DNA of 64,000 nucleotides from Dysidea avara (GCF_963678975.1 NC_089272.1:25299471-25363470), one strand, 5' to 3'; numbered from the stretch's first letter, positions 42,419-54,765 are shown. Numbers and translations: made by a program. Notes: generated by a model from the sequence alone, not told the origin.

Positions 42419-43494
42419 GTGGAGGAGACTACTGCTGCTGAAAGGCACTGGATTAGGGGTATCCAATATCAGTATTTTCAGAGGGAGATAAGTTACTTAC
42501 AGAGAAACAGAACGCCTAAACCTCTCTTGGTTGACCAGTTCGGCCTGTGCATTGATGAGCATCAAATTGTCAGGTGCAGGGGTAGATTCAACAACAGCTC
42601 TCTCCCATTGGGAACAAAGAATCCAATGCTTCTACCTCACAATCACCACTATGTGAAATCACTCATACCTGATGTTCACCACAGACTAAAGCACAGCAGA
42701 GTCAATGACACTCTTGCAACAATCTGTGAAGAATTCTGGATATTGAGGGGAAGGCAGGCAGTTAAGAATGTCATACGACACTATATTATTTGTAAGAAGA
42801 TGGATGGTCGTGCTTATCCCCCAGTGAACATCATGCCTGATTTGCCGAGTGTCTGATGATCCTCCTTTATGAGCACAGGAGTTGACTTTGCTGGACCACT
42901 CTACATAAGTCAAGCCTCCGATTCTGTGTGTGCTTATTCACTTGTGCTTCCACTACGGCAGTGCATCTGGAGCTGGTTCCCAATCTCAATGCTGAGCCAT
43001 TCCTGCTTGCTTTTTCCCGATTTGTGAGTAGACGTGGCTTGCCTACAACACTTTTGTCGGATAACGCGAAGACTTTCAAATCTGCTAGTAAGAAGATCCG
43101 TGACATCGTAGGCTCAAGAGAGATTACCTCACATTTGACCAGGCACTGTGTTACTTGGCATTTTATTGTTGAACGATCCCCCTGGTGGGGGGAATTCTGG
43201 GAGTGGATGGTACAACTTGTCAAAAGATGTTTGAGAAAGGCTGTTGGCAGAAGCACCTTGACCTTTGATCAGCTTAACACTGTGCTAGTTGAAGTAGAGG
43301 CCATCGTGAACTCAAGACCCCTAACTTATGTGTACGATGACATGGAAGGTGTCAGTTATTCCGTTTCATCATCTCACTTGTTTTATGGCCGAAGAATCAC
43401 CAGAAAGCCCAATAGTGAAGCTTATGAGGTAACAAGTACCCATGATGCTTTAAAGGGTGAAGAAGAGCAAGCAGCAAAGACACACAATGAATAG
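42419..43494 (+). pseudogene. BEL integrase (two frames)
   Basis: 42419-42856 holds the zinc-binding region (HHRLKHSRVNDTLATICEEF and ICKKMDGRAY, where a final Cys is missing). After a frame change near 42860, VDFAGPLY carries the first Asp; LSDNAKTFKSA the second Asp; and WHFIVERSPWWGEFWEWMV the Glu, where the BEL consensus has RAPWWGGFWE. IVNSRPLTYVYDD follows. Confidence 0.88.
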
Positions 43495-43912
43495 ATTTCT
43501 CTCTATCTGGAGGAAGATGTATCTAACAAATCCTAGAGAACATAAGAGTGACAAACAGCAATCTCACAATGGACCAAGGATAAATGTTGGAGATGTTGTG
43601 ATGCTCAAAAATGATTCCACCAAGCGGCTCTTTTGGAAGATTGCCATTGTCCAAGAACTGTTAACTGGGAATGATGGAAAGGTTAGAGCCGCAATCATCA
43701 AAACAACTGACGAGCAAAACAAACCTCAATTACTGCGAAGAAGCACCCAACATTTCATCTGGATCAAAGTTGGTGAAACTGAAGAGATGTCACCACCACC
43801 ATCTGCTGATGACAGTACCACATCCACTCAAGAAGTAACTACTACAAGGAGACCACGACGACAGGTAGCAGTGGTGGGAGAACTGAACCGTAGAGTAAAC
43901 AAAACTTATTAG
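43457..43912 (+). pseudogene. BEL Pol C-terminal (DUF5641-like) domain
   Basis: The frame after integrase: INVGDVVMLKNDSTKRLFWK, then IVQELLTGNDGKVRAAIIKT and RSTQHFIW, which is the C-terminal domain after BEL integrases. It ends RRPRRQVAVVGELNRRV and TAG at 43912, about 80 bp before the 3' LTR. Confidence 0.85.
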
Positions 43913-43991
43913 GACATTTACTTTCATTTTGTATATAATTTTAGGTTAGGCGATTTTGGCGATTCACTTGCTGGTGAACGACAGCTGGGGG

Positions 43992-44171
43992 TGTAAGAAA
44001 TTTTACAACTTCCTTTTTGTAAATATAGAACTTTTTCAAAAAAATGATCACGTGATGATAACTGATAATTGTTGTTAATGGCATGTTAACAAGTGAAGTT
44101 TAATCCTTCTATCTCGGGCCTATCCGATAATGTATTCAACTGAAGTTGAGACAGATAGCCACTTCAAAACA
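43992..44171 (+). repeat. 3' LTR, BEL/Pao element
   Basis: TGTAAGAAAT...AAAACA; pairs with 38076-38255. The preceding tract acagctgggggtg is a short purine-rich primer candidate. Confidence 0.9.
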
Positions 44172-45395
44172 ATACTATAACATGTAGAGTTTATCACAGA
44201 GAGAGGTAGGAACATGCCCTGTATGTACCAATCATTCCAGCAATACTTTGAAACATAATGGTAGAAAAAGCATGAAGTATACCACAAGAAAATGGGTACA
44301 GCCAGTAGTCAACATGTCATACACTACGATAGTAGTGTATATATAGTAGAGACCACAAAAAGTAGGCGTGGCCCACGAAATAACACCACCTAAAAAAACC
44401 TTAATTTTCCCAGACGATGATGAGGCAGTATTGGTTAGGTAAAACTAAGCTCAAACAAGCTTTCAGATCAACCCGAAACACTTTCAACAAGTTGCTACGG
44501 AATTTAAAAAAATTTTATTCAACGGAATTTTCTACTGACTGACTGAGTAACTGGCTGATGCCTTCAGACAAGCCTAACTTGATAACAGCTAAAGCTACGG
44601 GCTTAATTTTTTCACTGTCGATGTCACTTCAGCCTGAGAGGTGCCTTTTGGCATATTGTAGTACGTACAATGCATTCTTCATGGACTTACCAGTGTGTCC
44701 CATTCATCTTTGCTGAGAGCGAAAAGTGTCGATGTGGTGGTAGCGTGTGATGGCTTCCCTTTGTAATGAAAATCGTCTGTATTTTTCATAGTGGCTAATA
44801 GTTCTGGGCGGTATTGAAAAATAGCAAACGGTATACCTCCCACAAAAAGTATCACAGTATTACTAAATATCATGGTATTAATGTAAAAGCCATTGGTATT
44901 AAAGTAACTGCCATTTACCTCAACAAAAGTACCAAATACCCATGGTAGGTCAGCAAACCTCAGTACAAATTACCACAAACAAACTTGTTTACATAGTTTG
45001 GTAAGTTGACTACATCAGCACCTGCCTACAAACATTGTCACATGTCTGGTTACCTTCTAAATATGGGAAGAAACAAGCCCACAGGGAGGCCATAGTGCCC
45101 AGATGGTATGGCGGTGTTTAAAAAAACTGGCGGTATCAAAACCAGTATGACTTAAATATCACAGATTACTGGTATATTGCCAAGCTCTAGTGGCTACTTC
45201 TATTGCACAGGTGTTTTTAAAACAGTTTTTGATGCATAGTGCTGTGTAACGGGTTGAACATAGCTAACAACGAAGCGTAATGGATACTTCACTTTTCAGA
45301 CGATAATTTATATAACTGGGGCACACGGCACCAATCTTTTCTTTTCTTTTTGGGGGGGGGAAGGGAAGACAGCAAAGCTGATTATGCCCAAACAA
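44172..45395. other. Region of dispersed degenerate repeats, no gene
   Basis: Segments at about 44690, 45190-45320 and 45570-45660 share ttgaacatagct.acaaagaagcgtaatgg-type sequence with each other and, more weakly, with 32970-33180. A G-run lies at 45350. No coding gene was seen. Confidence 0.5.
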
Positions 45396-45692
45396 TTATA
45401 AGTGCTGTTCAATCAAGTTTGAAAATGTAGCTAAAGTGTTCAGTTCGATTAGTTGCGGTGGCAGTGAATTCCATTCCCGAATGGTCCTTGGAAAGTAACT
45501 TGTCATGTACGTAGGTGGTGGTGTTTGTCGGCATGCGTGGGTTGCAGAGATGCTTTTCGAACAGTTCTTGATTCGTACTGCTGTGTAATGGATTGAACAT
45601 AGCTGACAAAGAAGCGTAATGGATACTTCACTTTTCAGACAATATAGCTGGGGCGCGTGGTGCCATTTCAAATGTGGTATGTGTGGGTTCAC
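45396..45692 (-). pseudogene. 5'-truncated LINE ORF2 3' end
   Basis: The minus-strand frame ends TSYFPRTIREWNSLPPQLIE...LATFSNLIEQHL. FFPRTIREWNSLP is the typical C-terminal sequence of CR1/jockey-type LINE ORF2 proteins. Only the last 60 or so residues are recognisable, which fits the 5' truncation usual for LINE copies. Confidence 0.65.
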
Positions 45693-45938
45693 TAATCATA
45701 ATAATATTATTTACAAAAAAGTTAACAAACAAGTATTTCTGGAATTTTCAACTAGAGTAGGGACCATAGCACATCGATAAAAAGTACTGAAACAAATTGG
45801 AGTAGTGCACGATATTAAATCAAATATGAATTAACATCACGTGACGCGAGTGTGGCTAGGGTCTTCCTCTTCTTCCCTTGACGAGTTTAAGACCCGAGAA
45901 CTGCGTCTTTTTGTGTTTATTTTGTGTTACTCTACCCG

Positions 45939-45962
45939 TCCCAGTCGAATTATCGACTGGGA
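45939..45962 (+). promoter_or_regulatory. Perfect hairpin in the LINE 5' region
   Basis: tcccagtcga, loop atta, tcgactggga: a 10-bp perfect stem ahead of ORF1. Role unknown; it could act in RNA structure or translation. Confidence 0.6.
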
Positions 45963-46079
45963 TAGTCGCCAGCCTCGCCAGAAGACATTTTTAGACGTAA
46001 ACTTTTGGAGTGGAAACTATGGCAACCCCTCGAAAACCCAAGAGGAAGCTCTCCGCCCAAAAGAAAATCTAAAAACGTC

Positions 46080-47042
46080 ATGAACAGTGAAGCCGACTGC
46101 ATAGTCTGCGAAGAAGCGATCTTGGAGCCTGGCGAAAATTCTGATGGTGATGAAGCCGTATTCTGTGAAGGTGACTGTCAAGGCTGGATCCACAGAAAAT
46201 GCGCGGGCCTGACCCGTCCAGCATTTCTCAAACTAGGTGAGTCTGACTCTCAGTACTTATGCTCTCATTGTATGCTGGTTAACCAAAACAGTGAAATAAA
46301 CAAATTAATGAATACCATTAAAGACCTAAACGCCAGCATAGTTTCACTTACAGAAACAATCACCCTACTACAGTCATCTGTCAACAACACAAATCAATCA
46401 GACCAGACAGCAGGCAACACATCGACATCTCTTAACATCCCATCAGAAGCCAGTGTCAATACTTCTACAAATATAACCAATACCAAAGCCAGAAATACTG
46501 ACAGAAACCACAACATTGTCATCTATGGTATCCAGGAGTGCCCTCCAAATATGCCAAGAGTCGCCAGATCTAAACTTGACTTGGAGAAAGTTCTCCCGAT
46601 CCTTAACACCATCGACACTAGTATTGGTGATACTTCAATTAATGACATTCACCGTTTGGGAAAATTCTCAGCTGATAACAATCGTCCAAGACCAATACTA
46701 GTTAAATTTCTCCGTACACTTGATGCCAGCACTGTCTTATTCAACAGAAGCAAAACCAAAAAACCTATCCTGATTAAACCTGACATGACACCTGAAGAGA
46801 GAAAGATAGAATCAATCCTTCTTCATGAACGTTGGAACCTTATTCAACAAGGAATAGACCGTAAGGCTATAAAACTTTGCAACGGTCAGATTCTTATCAA
46901 CAACAGACTTCATGGCATAGTTACAGACTTCAAATTTGTTAATTGCTCCAGTGGTTCATCTACTACAAGCTCTACATCTGCTAGTATTGCACCCGACTCT
47001 GTCCCTAATCAACAACCCTCTGTTCCTAATCAAAATCAATGA
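46080..47042 (+). CDS. LINE ORF1 with PHD-type zinc finger
   Basis: From ATG at 46080: PHD finger CIVCEEAILEP...VFCEGDCQGWIHRKCAG...YLCSHC (Cys4-His-Cys3 pattern), a predicted coiled coil (INKLMNTIKDLNASIVSLTE), then an RNA-binding-like C-terminal half (NIVIYGIQECPPN, DIHRLGKFS, PRPILVKFLR, MTPEERKIES). PHD-bearing ORF1 proteins are known in CR1-type LINEs. An ATG at 46019 opens a Lys/Arg-rich start (MATPRKPKRKLSAQKK) that would join after a one-base change near 46050. It binds element RNA and assists retrotransposition by family inference. Confidence 0.85.
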   Translation: MNSEADCIVCEEAILEPGENSDGDEAVFCEGDCQGWIHRKCAGLTRPAFLKLGESDSQYLCSHCMLVNQNSEINKLMNTIKDLNASIVSLTETITLLQSSVNNTNQSDQTAGNTSTSLNIPSEASVNTSTNITNTKARNTDRNHNIVIYGIQECPPNMPRVARSKLDLEKVLPILNTIDTSIGDTSINDIHRLGKFSADNNRPRPILVKFLRTLDASTVLFNRSKTKKPILIKPDMTPEERKIESILLHERWNLIQQGIDRKAIKLCNGQILINNRLHGIVTDFKFVNCSSGSSTTSSTSASIAPDSVPNQQPSVPNQNQ

Positions 47043-47047
47043 CTACC

Positions 47048-49902
47048 TAATTGTTTCTACATAAACACTAGAAGTATTGTTAATAAGTTAACACAATTCC
47101 AATCCTTAGTTTACTCTCATGAATATGACTTAATTGGTTGTTATTACAGAAACCTGGTTAACCAGCAATGTATTTAACAATGAAATTCTACCAAATCAAT
47201 ACATTATCTATCGCAATGATCGTAGGTCTAGAGGTGGAGGGGTCCTAATTGCCGTTCGAACTCATATCATCAGTAAACTCTTACCCTCCCCCACCAATCT
47301 TGAGATGTTGACTGTTGAACTAAAGCTACCCAAACGCCTAATCTTATGTGTGGTATACCTTCCTCCTGATCCAACATCATCTCAAATTCGATCCTTATCA
47401 GATCACATATCACAGTTCCAGCAGTCACACAGTGTTGTTCTTCTAGGTGATTTTAATCTACCACATATAAACTGGGAAACAATGTGCGGTAATTGTCAAG
47501 CCTCTGAAGACTTATGCAACATGACCTTTGAATTGAATCTTGTCCAACTTATAACCTACCCAACACACATTCATGGCAACATACTTGACCTCATTCTTAC
47601 CAATGACGAAGACCTCATCACAAATGTCTCAGTTAATTCTCCAGAATGTTCTCAGATTTCATCTGACCATTTCCCAATTTCCTTCAGTATTAACCAAAAC
47701 TGTCTACCACTTCACAATACTACTACATTACAAGCTTATGATTATTCAAAAGCTGACTTTACGAGTATGAATGACTTTATTTTAAATTCTAACATTGCTG
47801 ACTGCTTAACCTGTGATGATGTTGAAAGCACTTGGTCTACCATCAAATCGGTCATCTCAGAAGCAATGTCCTTGTTTATACCCAAGTTTCAGTTGCGATC
47901 TAATCAGTATCCAAAGTGGTTTAGTCGTGATATAAGGCATCAGTTGAAGTGCCTTCACACTCTCAGAAGAACTCATAAACGTTCACCCACTCCCCATAAT
48001 ACTGCTAAACTTCGTCTAGCTGATGAACATTTTCAACAAAGTGTAGCTTTGGCCAAATCTAATTATGAGTCTTCCCTCATAAACAGTTATGCCGAATCCT
48101 CTAATCCTGCTATCTATCACTATATTAGAAGTTATACTAAATCTGGCACAATACCACCTACTGTACATCTCGATGACACTACAGCTTCAAGTGATGCTTC
48201 CCGAGCTAGTCTGTTCAATCGATACTTCCACTCAGTTTTTACAGCTCCAACATCTTCTGAACAAACCATTCCATCACTCCATCCAGATCAAATAAATTCT
48301 CTAACATTCACTGAGGATGAAGTATACTATGTTCTGTGCCAACTTGACCCTAACAAAGCTACTGGTATCGACAAAATTAGTCCCAAGGTCCTCAAAAACT
48401 GTGCTTTCTCACTAACCCGTCCATTATGCCATCTTTTTAATCTCAGTCTGTCAACTGGGTCAATTCCTGAGGAGTGGAAGATTCATTTAATTGTACCTGT
48501 ATACAAATCAGAAGATAGATCTTCAGTAAAGAACTATCGTCCGATCTCCCTCCTCAGCAACACGTCTAAAGTCCTTGAAACTCTAGTTTATAACAACATA
48601 ATCAATCACACACTCAGCCATATCACAAATTGTCAATTTGGGTTCCTTCCTGGTAGATCAACTACCCAACAACTGTTGCTATACTTGAACAGCATTCATC
48701 AAGTCACCACTCAAGGCCATCAAATAGACTCTATTTATTTGGATTTTCGCAAGGCCTTCGACAGTGTTCCACATATGAAACTGCTAAATAAATTGAAGTC
48801 TTGTGGAATCTCCGGTAATCTCCATAAGTGGTTCAGCAGTTATCTACATAATCGTCTACAATGTGTAAGAATCTGTAATTCCATTTCCAACTTACTTCCC
48901 GTCCTGTCTGGGGTGCCTCAAGGTAGCACCCTTGGCCCACTGCTCTTCCTGCTATACATCAATGACCTACCATCTGTCATAAAATTCTCAAGTATATTCC
49001 AGTTTGCTGATGATACCAAACTATCTAAAAGTATTGCTGTTTCTTCTGACCAACTGTGCTTACAAGAAGATCTCAACCATTTATTCACCTGGAGTGTTAA
49101 CAATGATTTTAGATTCAGTTTACCCAAATGCATCCACCTGAGTTTCAACAGTAAATTCACTACCACATATTCTATTGATGGCTGCCCACTCCCACAGCTT
49201 CTTTCTCATCGTGACTTAGGTTTGCAGCTTTCATCAGATATGTCCTGGTTCAAGCACTATCAAATCATAACTGCTAAAGCCTATAAATATTTAGGACTGC
49301 TGAGGCGTGTCTTCCATAGCTGCCATTCTATCAGAGCCAGAAAACTTCTCTATTTAACTCTAGTGAGATCTCAGTTAACTTATTGCTCACAATTGTGGAA
49401 TCCTTATATGATCAAAGATACCACTATTCTTGAAAAAGTACAAAGACGAGCCACCAAGTTCATTCTAGCTGATTATGTCAGTGACTATAAAACACGCTTA
49501 CTCCGGTTAGGTATCTTACCTCTAATGTATATGCTCGATCTCTATGATATTATGTTCCTTGTCAAAGCTTTACAACAGCCATCTTCTCAATTTAACATAT
49601 ACAACTACATATCATTTAGCTCTTCCAACACCAGGTCTTCGTCTACCAACAAACTAAATCATGTCCGCACTAATAGTAACTATGCCAGAAACTTTTACTT
49701 TAATAGAATTCCCAGGATATGGAACCAATTACCTTGCATTGACATCAACCAGTCCCTACCAGTCATCAAAGCCACTATTCAGAACTATTTATGGCAACAC
49801 TTCACCACAAATTTCTCTCCTGACAATCCCTGCACCTATCATTACTGCTGTAGATGCAGCAAGTGCTATGATTCTGGACTGACAATTAACTTTACTACAT
49901 AA
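47048..49902 (+). CDS. LINE ORF2: endonuclease and reverse transcriptase
   Basis: The endonuclease starts YINTRSIVNKL near 47060; a one-base change near 47133 shifts the frame, and it then runs open to 49902. Motifs: TETWLTS (Glu), GGGVLIAVR, VVYLPPDP, LLGDFNLPHINW (Asp/Asn), SSDHFPI (Asp/His). RT motifs: ATGIDKISPKVLKN, YRPISLLSN, FGFLPGRSTTQQL, IYLDFRKAFDSVPH, GVPQGSTLGPLLFLLYINDL and FADDTKLS (catalytic Asp pair). The C-terminus ends FNRIPRIWNQLPCID and a Cys/His-rich tail. All catalytic residues that I can see are kept. Confidence 0.92.
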
Positions 49903-50047
49903 GTTTAATCAACTCCCGGCTGCCAGCACAGGTTGCTGGCAGACCATCAATGCAACTTTTTCTTCATCTATACCCACCTACACATGTATAATTGTAATTG
50001 TATGTTGCATTGTAAAGCATTAATAACAAATAACAATAACAAAGTAA

Positions 50048-50131
50048 AACAATAAGAAGTGTTATATCTCTACTGTGCATTTCCGTTATGGTATCTTGGA
50101 GCACAGTAGGGATATAACACTTCTTATTGTT
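50048..50131. repeat. Long hairpin, inner part of the palindromic element
   Basis: acaataagaagtgttatatc...actgtgc pairs with gcacagt...gatataacacttcttattg, a stem of about 30 bp around a 22-nt loop. Confidence 0.85.
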
Positions 50132-50328
50132 GTACTGTGATTTAATATTGTACACTACTCCAACTTGTTTCAGTAATTTTTATTGATGTGCTATGGTCCC
50201 TACTCTAGTTGAAAATTCCAATTTTTTTGAAATACTTGTATACTTGGCTTAAGGGCAGCAACTTTTGCAGTGATACCTTGACTGTCTGCTCAGCTGGCCT
50301 CTTCACTAAGAGAACATTGTATCAAGAC

Positions 50329-51240
50329 TCACGGTAGTAAGTCGCGCGGCCAAGAAACTACAAAGCGCACGCCCAATTAAAAGACGCGCGGCCACTACTG
50401 TGAGTTATTTACGTGTAGGGCCGGTTTCGCAATATTAGTCCTAAATCAAGACAAACGATAGTGTGTCGTGCGGCCCAAGAAGCCGGCGTGCCACACCGTG
50501 AGTATATTGACAGGGAGAACGAAAACGTCATTTTCACACCTTTGTATCTCGGTGATCATGTATCTGATTGGAACCAAATTTGCTACACAGTTGCCCGCCA
50601 GCCAAGGGAGTCTACATTCCAAATTTGAAGGAAATCGCTCCAGCTATTTCCGAGATACGAGCTGCCAAAGTTTCGTTTTTTTTCTTCCTTTTTTTTTTTC
50701 TTCTTCTTCGTCTTTTCGCACACTTGCAAAAATTGCTATAACAAGCAAACGCGTACTCCGATCGCCTTGAAATTTGGCACACAGAAAGGGAGTCCAAAGG
50801 CGAATCCTAGCATCAACTTTGGTACAAATCCGATGAATGGTTCAGGAGTTATGACCGATTATTCGCGTAAAACAAGATCGATTTGTTGTCACGCCTACAG
50901 GGTAAACCGCTTCATGGAATGAGTTGAAAATTGCTATGTAGATGGAGTAACCATCGTAGGAGTGCCTTTTGGTGGTTTGAAAGGAATCGAGATAAAGACC
51001 ACGGAGATATAACACAAAACCCAACCTGTGTCACAATTACGCGATCGATTTTTATGAATAAAAAAGTATTAGTTTTCACGCCTACTAGGCAAACGGCTTA
51101 GAGCAATGAGCTGAAAATCGGTGTATAGCTGGAATAATCTTCATAGAAAGTCCTTGCAGTAGTACAGAAGAATCGGATTACAAACCACTAAGTTATGATT
51201 CGAAAGCCAACTCCGTGTAGCAAATGCGAGATTGAGATAC
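50329..51240. repeat. GC-richer modular repeat, composite element copy B
   Basis: 50465-51230 matches 13914-14690 at high similarity. The preceding 50329-50464 holds two copies of atcaagac..acg.tagt..gtcg.gcggcc about 120 bp apart, also with cgcgcggcc motifs. Modules are as in copy A, with anchors at about 50570, 50766, 50921 and 51108. No conserved ORF. Confidence 0.8.
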
Positions 51241-54219
51241 TCTAATAGAACAGTCACCCTAATAGAGCATTCGGCTAATTTATTTACTCCATTATAGAAT
51301 TTTATTACATCACAAGTTATTCTGTAGGGAGTTCAGCTGCAAACAGTTAATCTTATAGACAGTTCAGCAAGAAGACAGTCACCATGTGGAGAGTTAAGCA
51401 AATATACCACTATAGAGATTCAGAACATTACAAGTCACACTGAAGAAAGTTCAGCTATAAACAAGTCATGCACTGTGTAGAAAATTCAGCTACAATTAAG
51501 TCACTCTCTAGAGAATTTAGTTACACAGAATTCAGCTACACACAGTCACTGTGGAGAGAGTTCAGCTACAAACAAATTACCCTTTAGAGTGATCAGCTAC
51601 AAACAAAACACTTTGCAGGGTGTTCAACTGCAACACTACCTTTAGAGCGATCAGCAATGAACAAATCAACACAAATCTACCTGTAGAGAGATCAGCTAGA
51701 AACAAATCACCCTGAAGAGAGTTCAGCTACAAAAAATCACCCTGTGGAGACATCAGCTAGAAACTAGACACAATGTAAGGAGTTCAACTACAAGCAATCA
51801 CCCTGTAGAGAGTTCAGCTAAAACAAATCAACCTGCAGAGAGATCAGCTACAAACAAATCACCTTATAGAGAGTTCAGCTACAAACAGATTACCTGTAGA
51901 GAGATCGGCTACAAACAAATCAACCTGCAGAGAGATCAGCTATATACACACAAATCAACTTGTAGAGAGATCAGCTACAAACAAATCACCCTGTAGAGAG
52001 ATCAGCTAGAAACTACACACAATGTAAGGAGTTCAGCTACAAACAAATCACCCTGTAGAGAGATCAGCTACAAACTAGACACAAAGTAAGGAGTTCAGCT
52101 ACAAGCAAATTACCCTGTAGAGAGTTCATCTACAAACAAATCAACCTGTAGAGCAATCAGCTAGAAACAAATCACCCTGAAGAGAGATCAGCTACAAAAA
52201 ATCACCCTGTAGAGAGATCAGCTAGAAACAAATCACCCTGAAGAGAGGTCAGCTACAAAAAAAATCACCCTGTAGAGAGATCAGCTACAAACAAATTGCC
52301 CTGTAGAGAGATCGGCTACAAACAAATCAACCTGCAGAGAGATCAGCTACACACAAATCAACTTGTAGAGAGTTCAGCAACAAACAAATTACCCTGTAGA
52401 GAGATCGGCTACAAACAAATCAGCCTGTAGAGAGTTTTGCTAAAACAAATCAACCTGCAGAGAGATCAACTACAAACAAATCACCTTATAGAGAGTTCAG
52501 CTACAAACAAATTACCCTATAGAGAGATCGGCTAAAAACAAATCAACCTGCAGAGAGATCAGCTACACACAAATCAACTTGTAGAGAGATCAATTACAAA
52601 CATATCACCCTGTAGAGAGATCAGCTAGAAACTACACACAATGTAAGGAGTTCAGCTACAAATAAATCACCTTATAGAGAGTTCAGCTACAAACAAATCA
52701 CTCTGTAGAGAGATCAGCTAGAAACTGGACACAATGTAAGGAGTTCAGCTACAAGCAAATCACCCTTTAGTGAGTTCAGCTACAAACAAATCAACCTCAG
52801 TGAGATCACCTACAAAAAAGCACCTTGTACAGAGTTCAACTACAAACAAATTACCCTGTAGAGAGATCGGCTACAAACAAATCAACCAGTAGAAAGATCA
52901 GCTACACACAAATCAACTTGTAGAGAGATCAGCTACAAACAAATCACCCTGTAGAGAGATCAGCTAGAAACTAGTCACAATGTAAGGAGTTCAGCTACAA
53001 GTAAATCACCCTGTAGAGAGTTCAGCTAAAACAAATCAACCTGCAGAGAGATCAGCTACAAATAAATCACTTTATAGACAGTTCAGCTACAAACAAATTA
53101 CCTTGTAGAGAGATCGGCTGCAAATTAATCAATCTGCAGAGAGATCAGCTACACACAAATCAACTTGTAGAGAGATCAGCTACAAACAAATCACCCTGTA
53201 GAGAGATCAGCTAGAAACTAGATACAATGCAGGGAGTTCAGCTACAAGCAAAATCACCCTTTAGTGAGTTCAGCTACAAACAAATCAACCTGCAGTGAGA
53301 TCACCCACAAAAACGCACTTGTACAGAGTTCAGTTACAAACAAATCACCCTGTAGAGAGATCAGGTAGAAGAATTCACCTTGTAGAGAGTTCATTTACAA
53401 AGAAACCATCATATAGAGAGTTCAGCTACAAAGAAATTATCCCGTAGAGAGTTCAGCTAGAAGAAGTCACCTTGTAAAGAGTTTAGCTACAAAGAAACCA
53501 TCATGTACAGAGTTCAGCTACAAAGAAACCACCTGTACAGAATTCAACTACAAACAAATCACCCTGTATAGAGATCAGCTAGAAGAAGTTACCTTGTAGA
53601 TAGTTCAGCTACAACAATTCACCCTGTAGAAAGATCAGCTAGAAGAAGTCACCTTGTAGAGTGTTCAGTTACAAAGAAACCATCATGTAGAGAGTTCAGC
53701 TGCAAACAAATCACTCTGTAGAGAGTTAAGCTACAAAGAAACCACCATGTAGAGAGTTCAGCCTCATACAAACCACCTTGTAGAGAATTCAACTACAACA
53801 AATCACCCTGTAGAGAAGAAGTTACCTTGTAGAGAGTTCAGCTACAAAGAAACCACCATGTAGAGAGTTTAGCTGCAAACAATTCACCTGTAGAGAGTTC
53901 AGCTAGAAACAAATTACCCCGTAGAGAGATCAACTGGACGAAGTCACCTTGTAGAGAGTTCAGCTACAAAGAAACCATCATGTAGAGAGTTCAGCTACAA
54001 AAAATCACCCTGTAGAGAGTTCAGCTAGACGAAGTCACCTTATAGAGAGTTCAGCTACAAAGAAACCATCATGTAGAGAGTTCGGCTATAAAGACACCAC
54101 CATGTAGAGAGTTTAGCTGCAAACAAATCACTTGTTACAGAGAGTTCAGCTACAAAGAAACCATCCTGTATATAGTTCAGCTACATTTCAAGTCACCCAG
54201 TAGAGAGATCAGCTGCAAA
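51241..54219. repeat. 31-bp minisatellite, copy B
   Basis: Starts with the same tactctaatagaacagtc motif and the same first diverged units as copy A. About 90 units of the 31-bp repeat follow, ending in agaagtcaccttgt-type units as in copy A. The interior order of variants differs, so the arrays have evolved separately. Confidence 0.92.
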
Positions 54220-54765
54220 AAAAATCCTGTGGGGAATAATGAGCATGTAATAAATATATGTATATAATTTGTATAATTACTAATAAAATCAAAAATAATT
54301 GAAGTACTAAAATTCTTCTTTAAGTTCTTTTCTTCTTCCTGTGGTAAAGAAAAAAACACATGGGTTAAAAAAGCCCCCCAAAGCCAGCCATAGGCTGGCT
54401 TTGCAGTATACAAATACAAAAAGAAGTGATATCTAATCAAAAACAGCCAAGCTGTAAAAAAAGGTGCGGCCCCCATAAAGGCCATGGTGAAAAAAGATGT
54501 GAAATCCAAGGTGGCGGCCAAGAAATGGCTGTGATGGTAGGTTAATGGTTACATTTTAATAACGGCAATTCAGGTGAATTTTGTGCCGCTTGGTCTTGGC
54601 ACCAAATTCACCTGAATTGTTGTTATTAAAATGTAACCATTAACCTACCATCACAGCCATTTCTTGGCCGCCACCTTGGATTTCACATCTTTTTTCACCA
54701 TGGCCTTTATGGGGGCCGCACCTTTTTTTTACAGCTTGGCTGTTTTTGATTAGATTAATATTACG
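54220..54765. repeat. Terminal palindrome of composite repeat, copy B
   Basis: After the array comes the shared unique segment, then a near-perfect palindrome with arms of about 150 bp (54432-54579 and about 54604-54757) around ttggtcttggcac. It includes the stretch ggccatggtgaaaaaagatg on both arms. It would form a very stable cruciform or RNA hairpin. Confidence 0.88.

Larger units (their letters stand above)
38076..44171 (+). mobile_element. BEL/Pao LTR retrotransposon (degenerate, full length)
   Basis: Direct LTRs of 180 bp at 38076-38255 and 43992-44171. The flanks are atatt and atact, a 5-bp duplication with one mismatch. The internal domains follow BEL/Pao order: gag with a DUF1759-like region, CCHC knuckles, protease, RT with YVDD, RNase H, H2C2/DDE integrase and a C-terminal DUF5641-like domain. 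At least six frameshifts or stops break the polyprotein, so the copy is not autonomous. Confidence 0.92.
45836..50040 (+). mobile_element. CR1-type LINE, nearly full length
   Basis: 5' region of about 240 bp, ORF1 with a PHD finger, ORF2 with apurinic endonuclease and RT, and a 3' end with AT-rich taacaa repeats. The only damage I see is a one-base change in ORF2 near 47133 and a possible one near 46050. ORF order and motifs fit the CR1/L2/jockey assemblage. Confidence 0.88.
45730..50240. mobile_element. Palindromic DNA element split by a LINE
   Basis: The left arm 45730-45832 and the right arm 50137-50240 are inverted repeats (aagtatttctggaattttca, actagagtagggaccatagc, gtactgaaacaa.ttggagtag). 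The hairpin at 50048-50131 is the original inner part. The same family occurs at 8032-12380. The LINE lies between, so it inserted into the middle of the palindrome. Confidence 0.7.
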
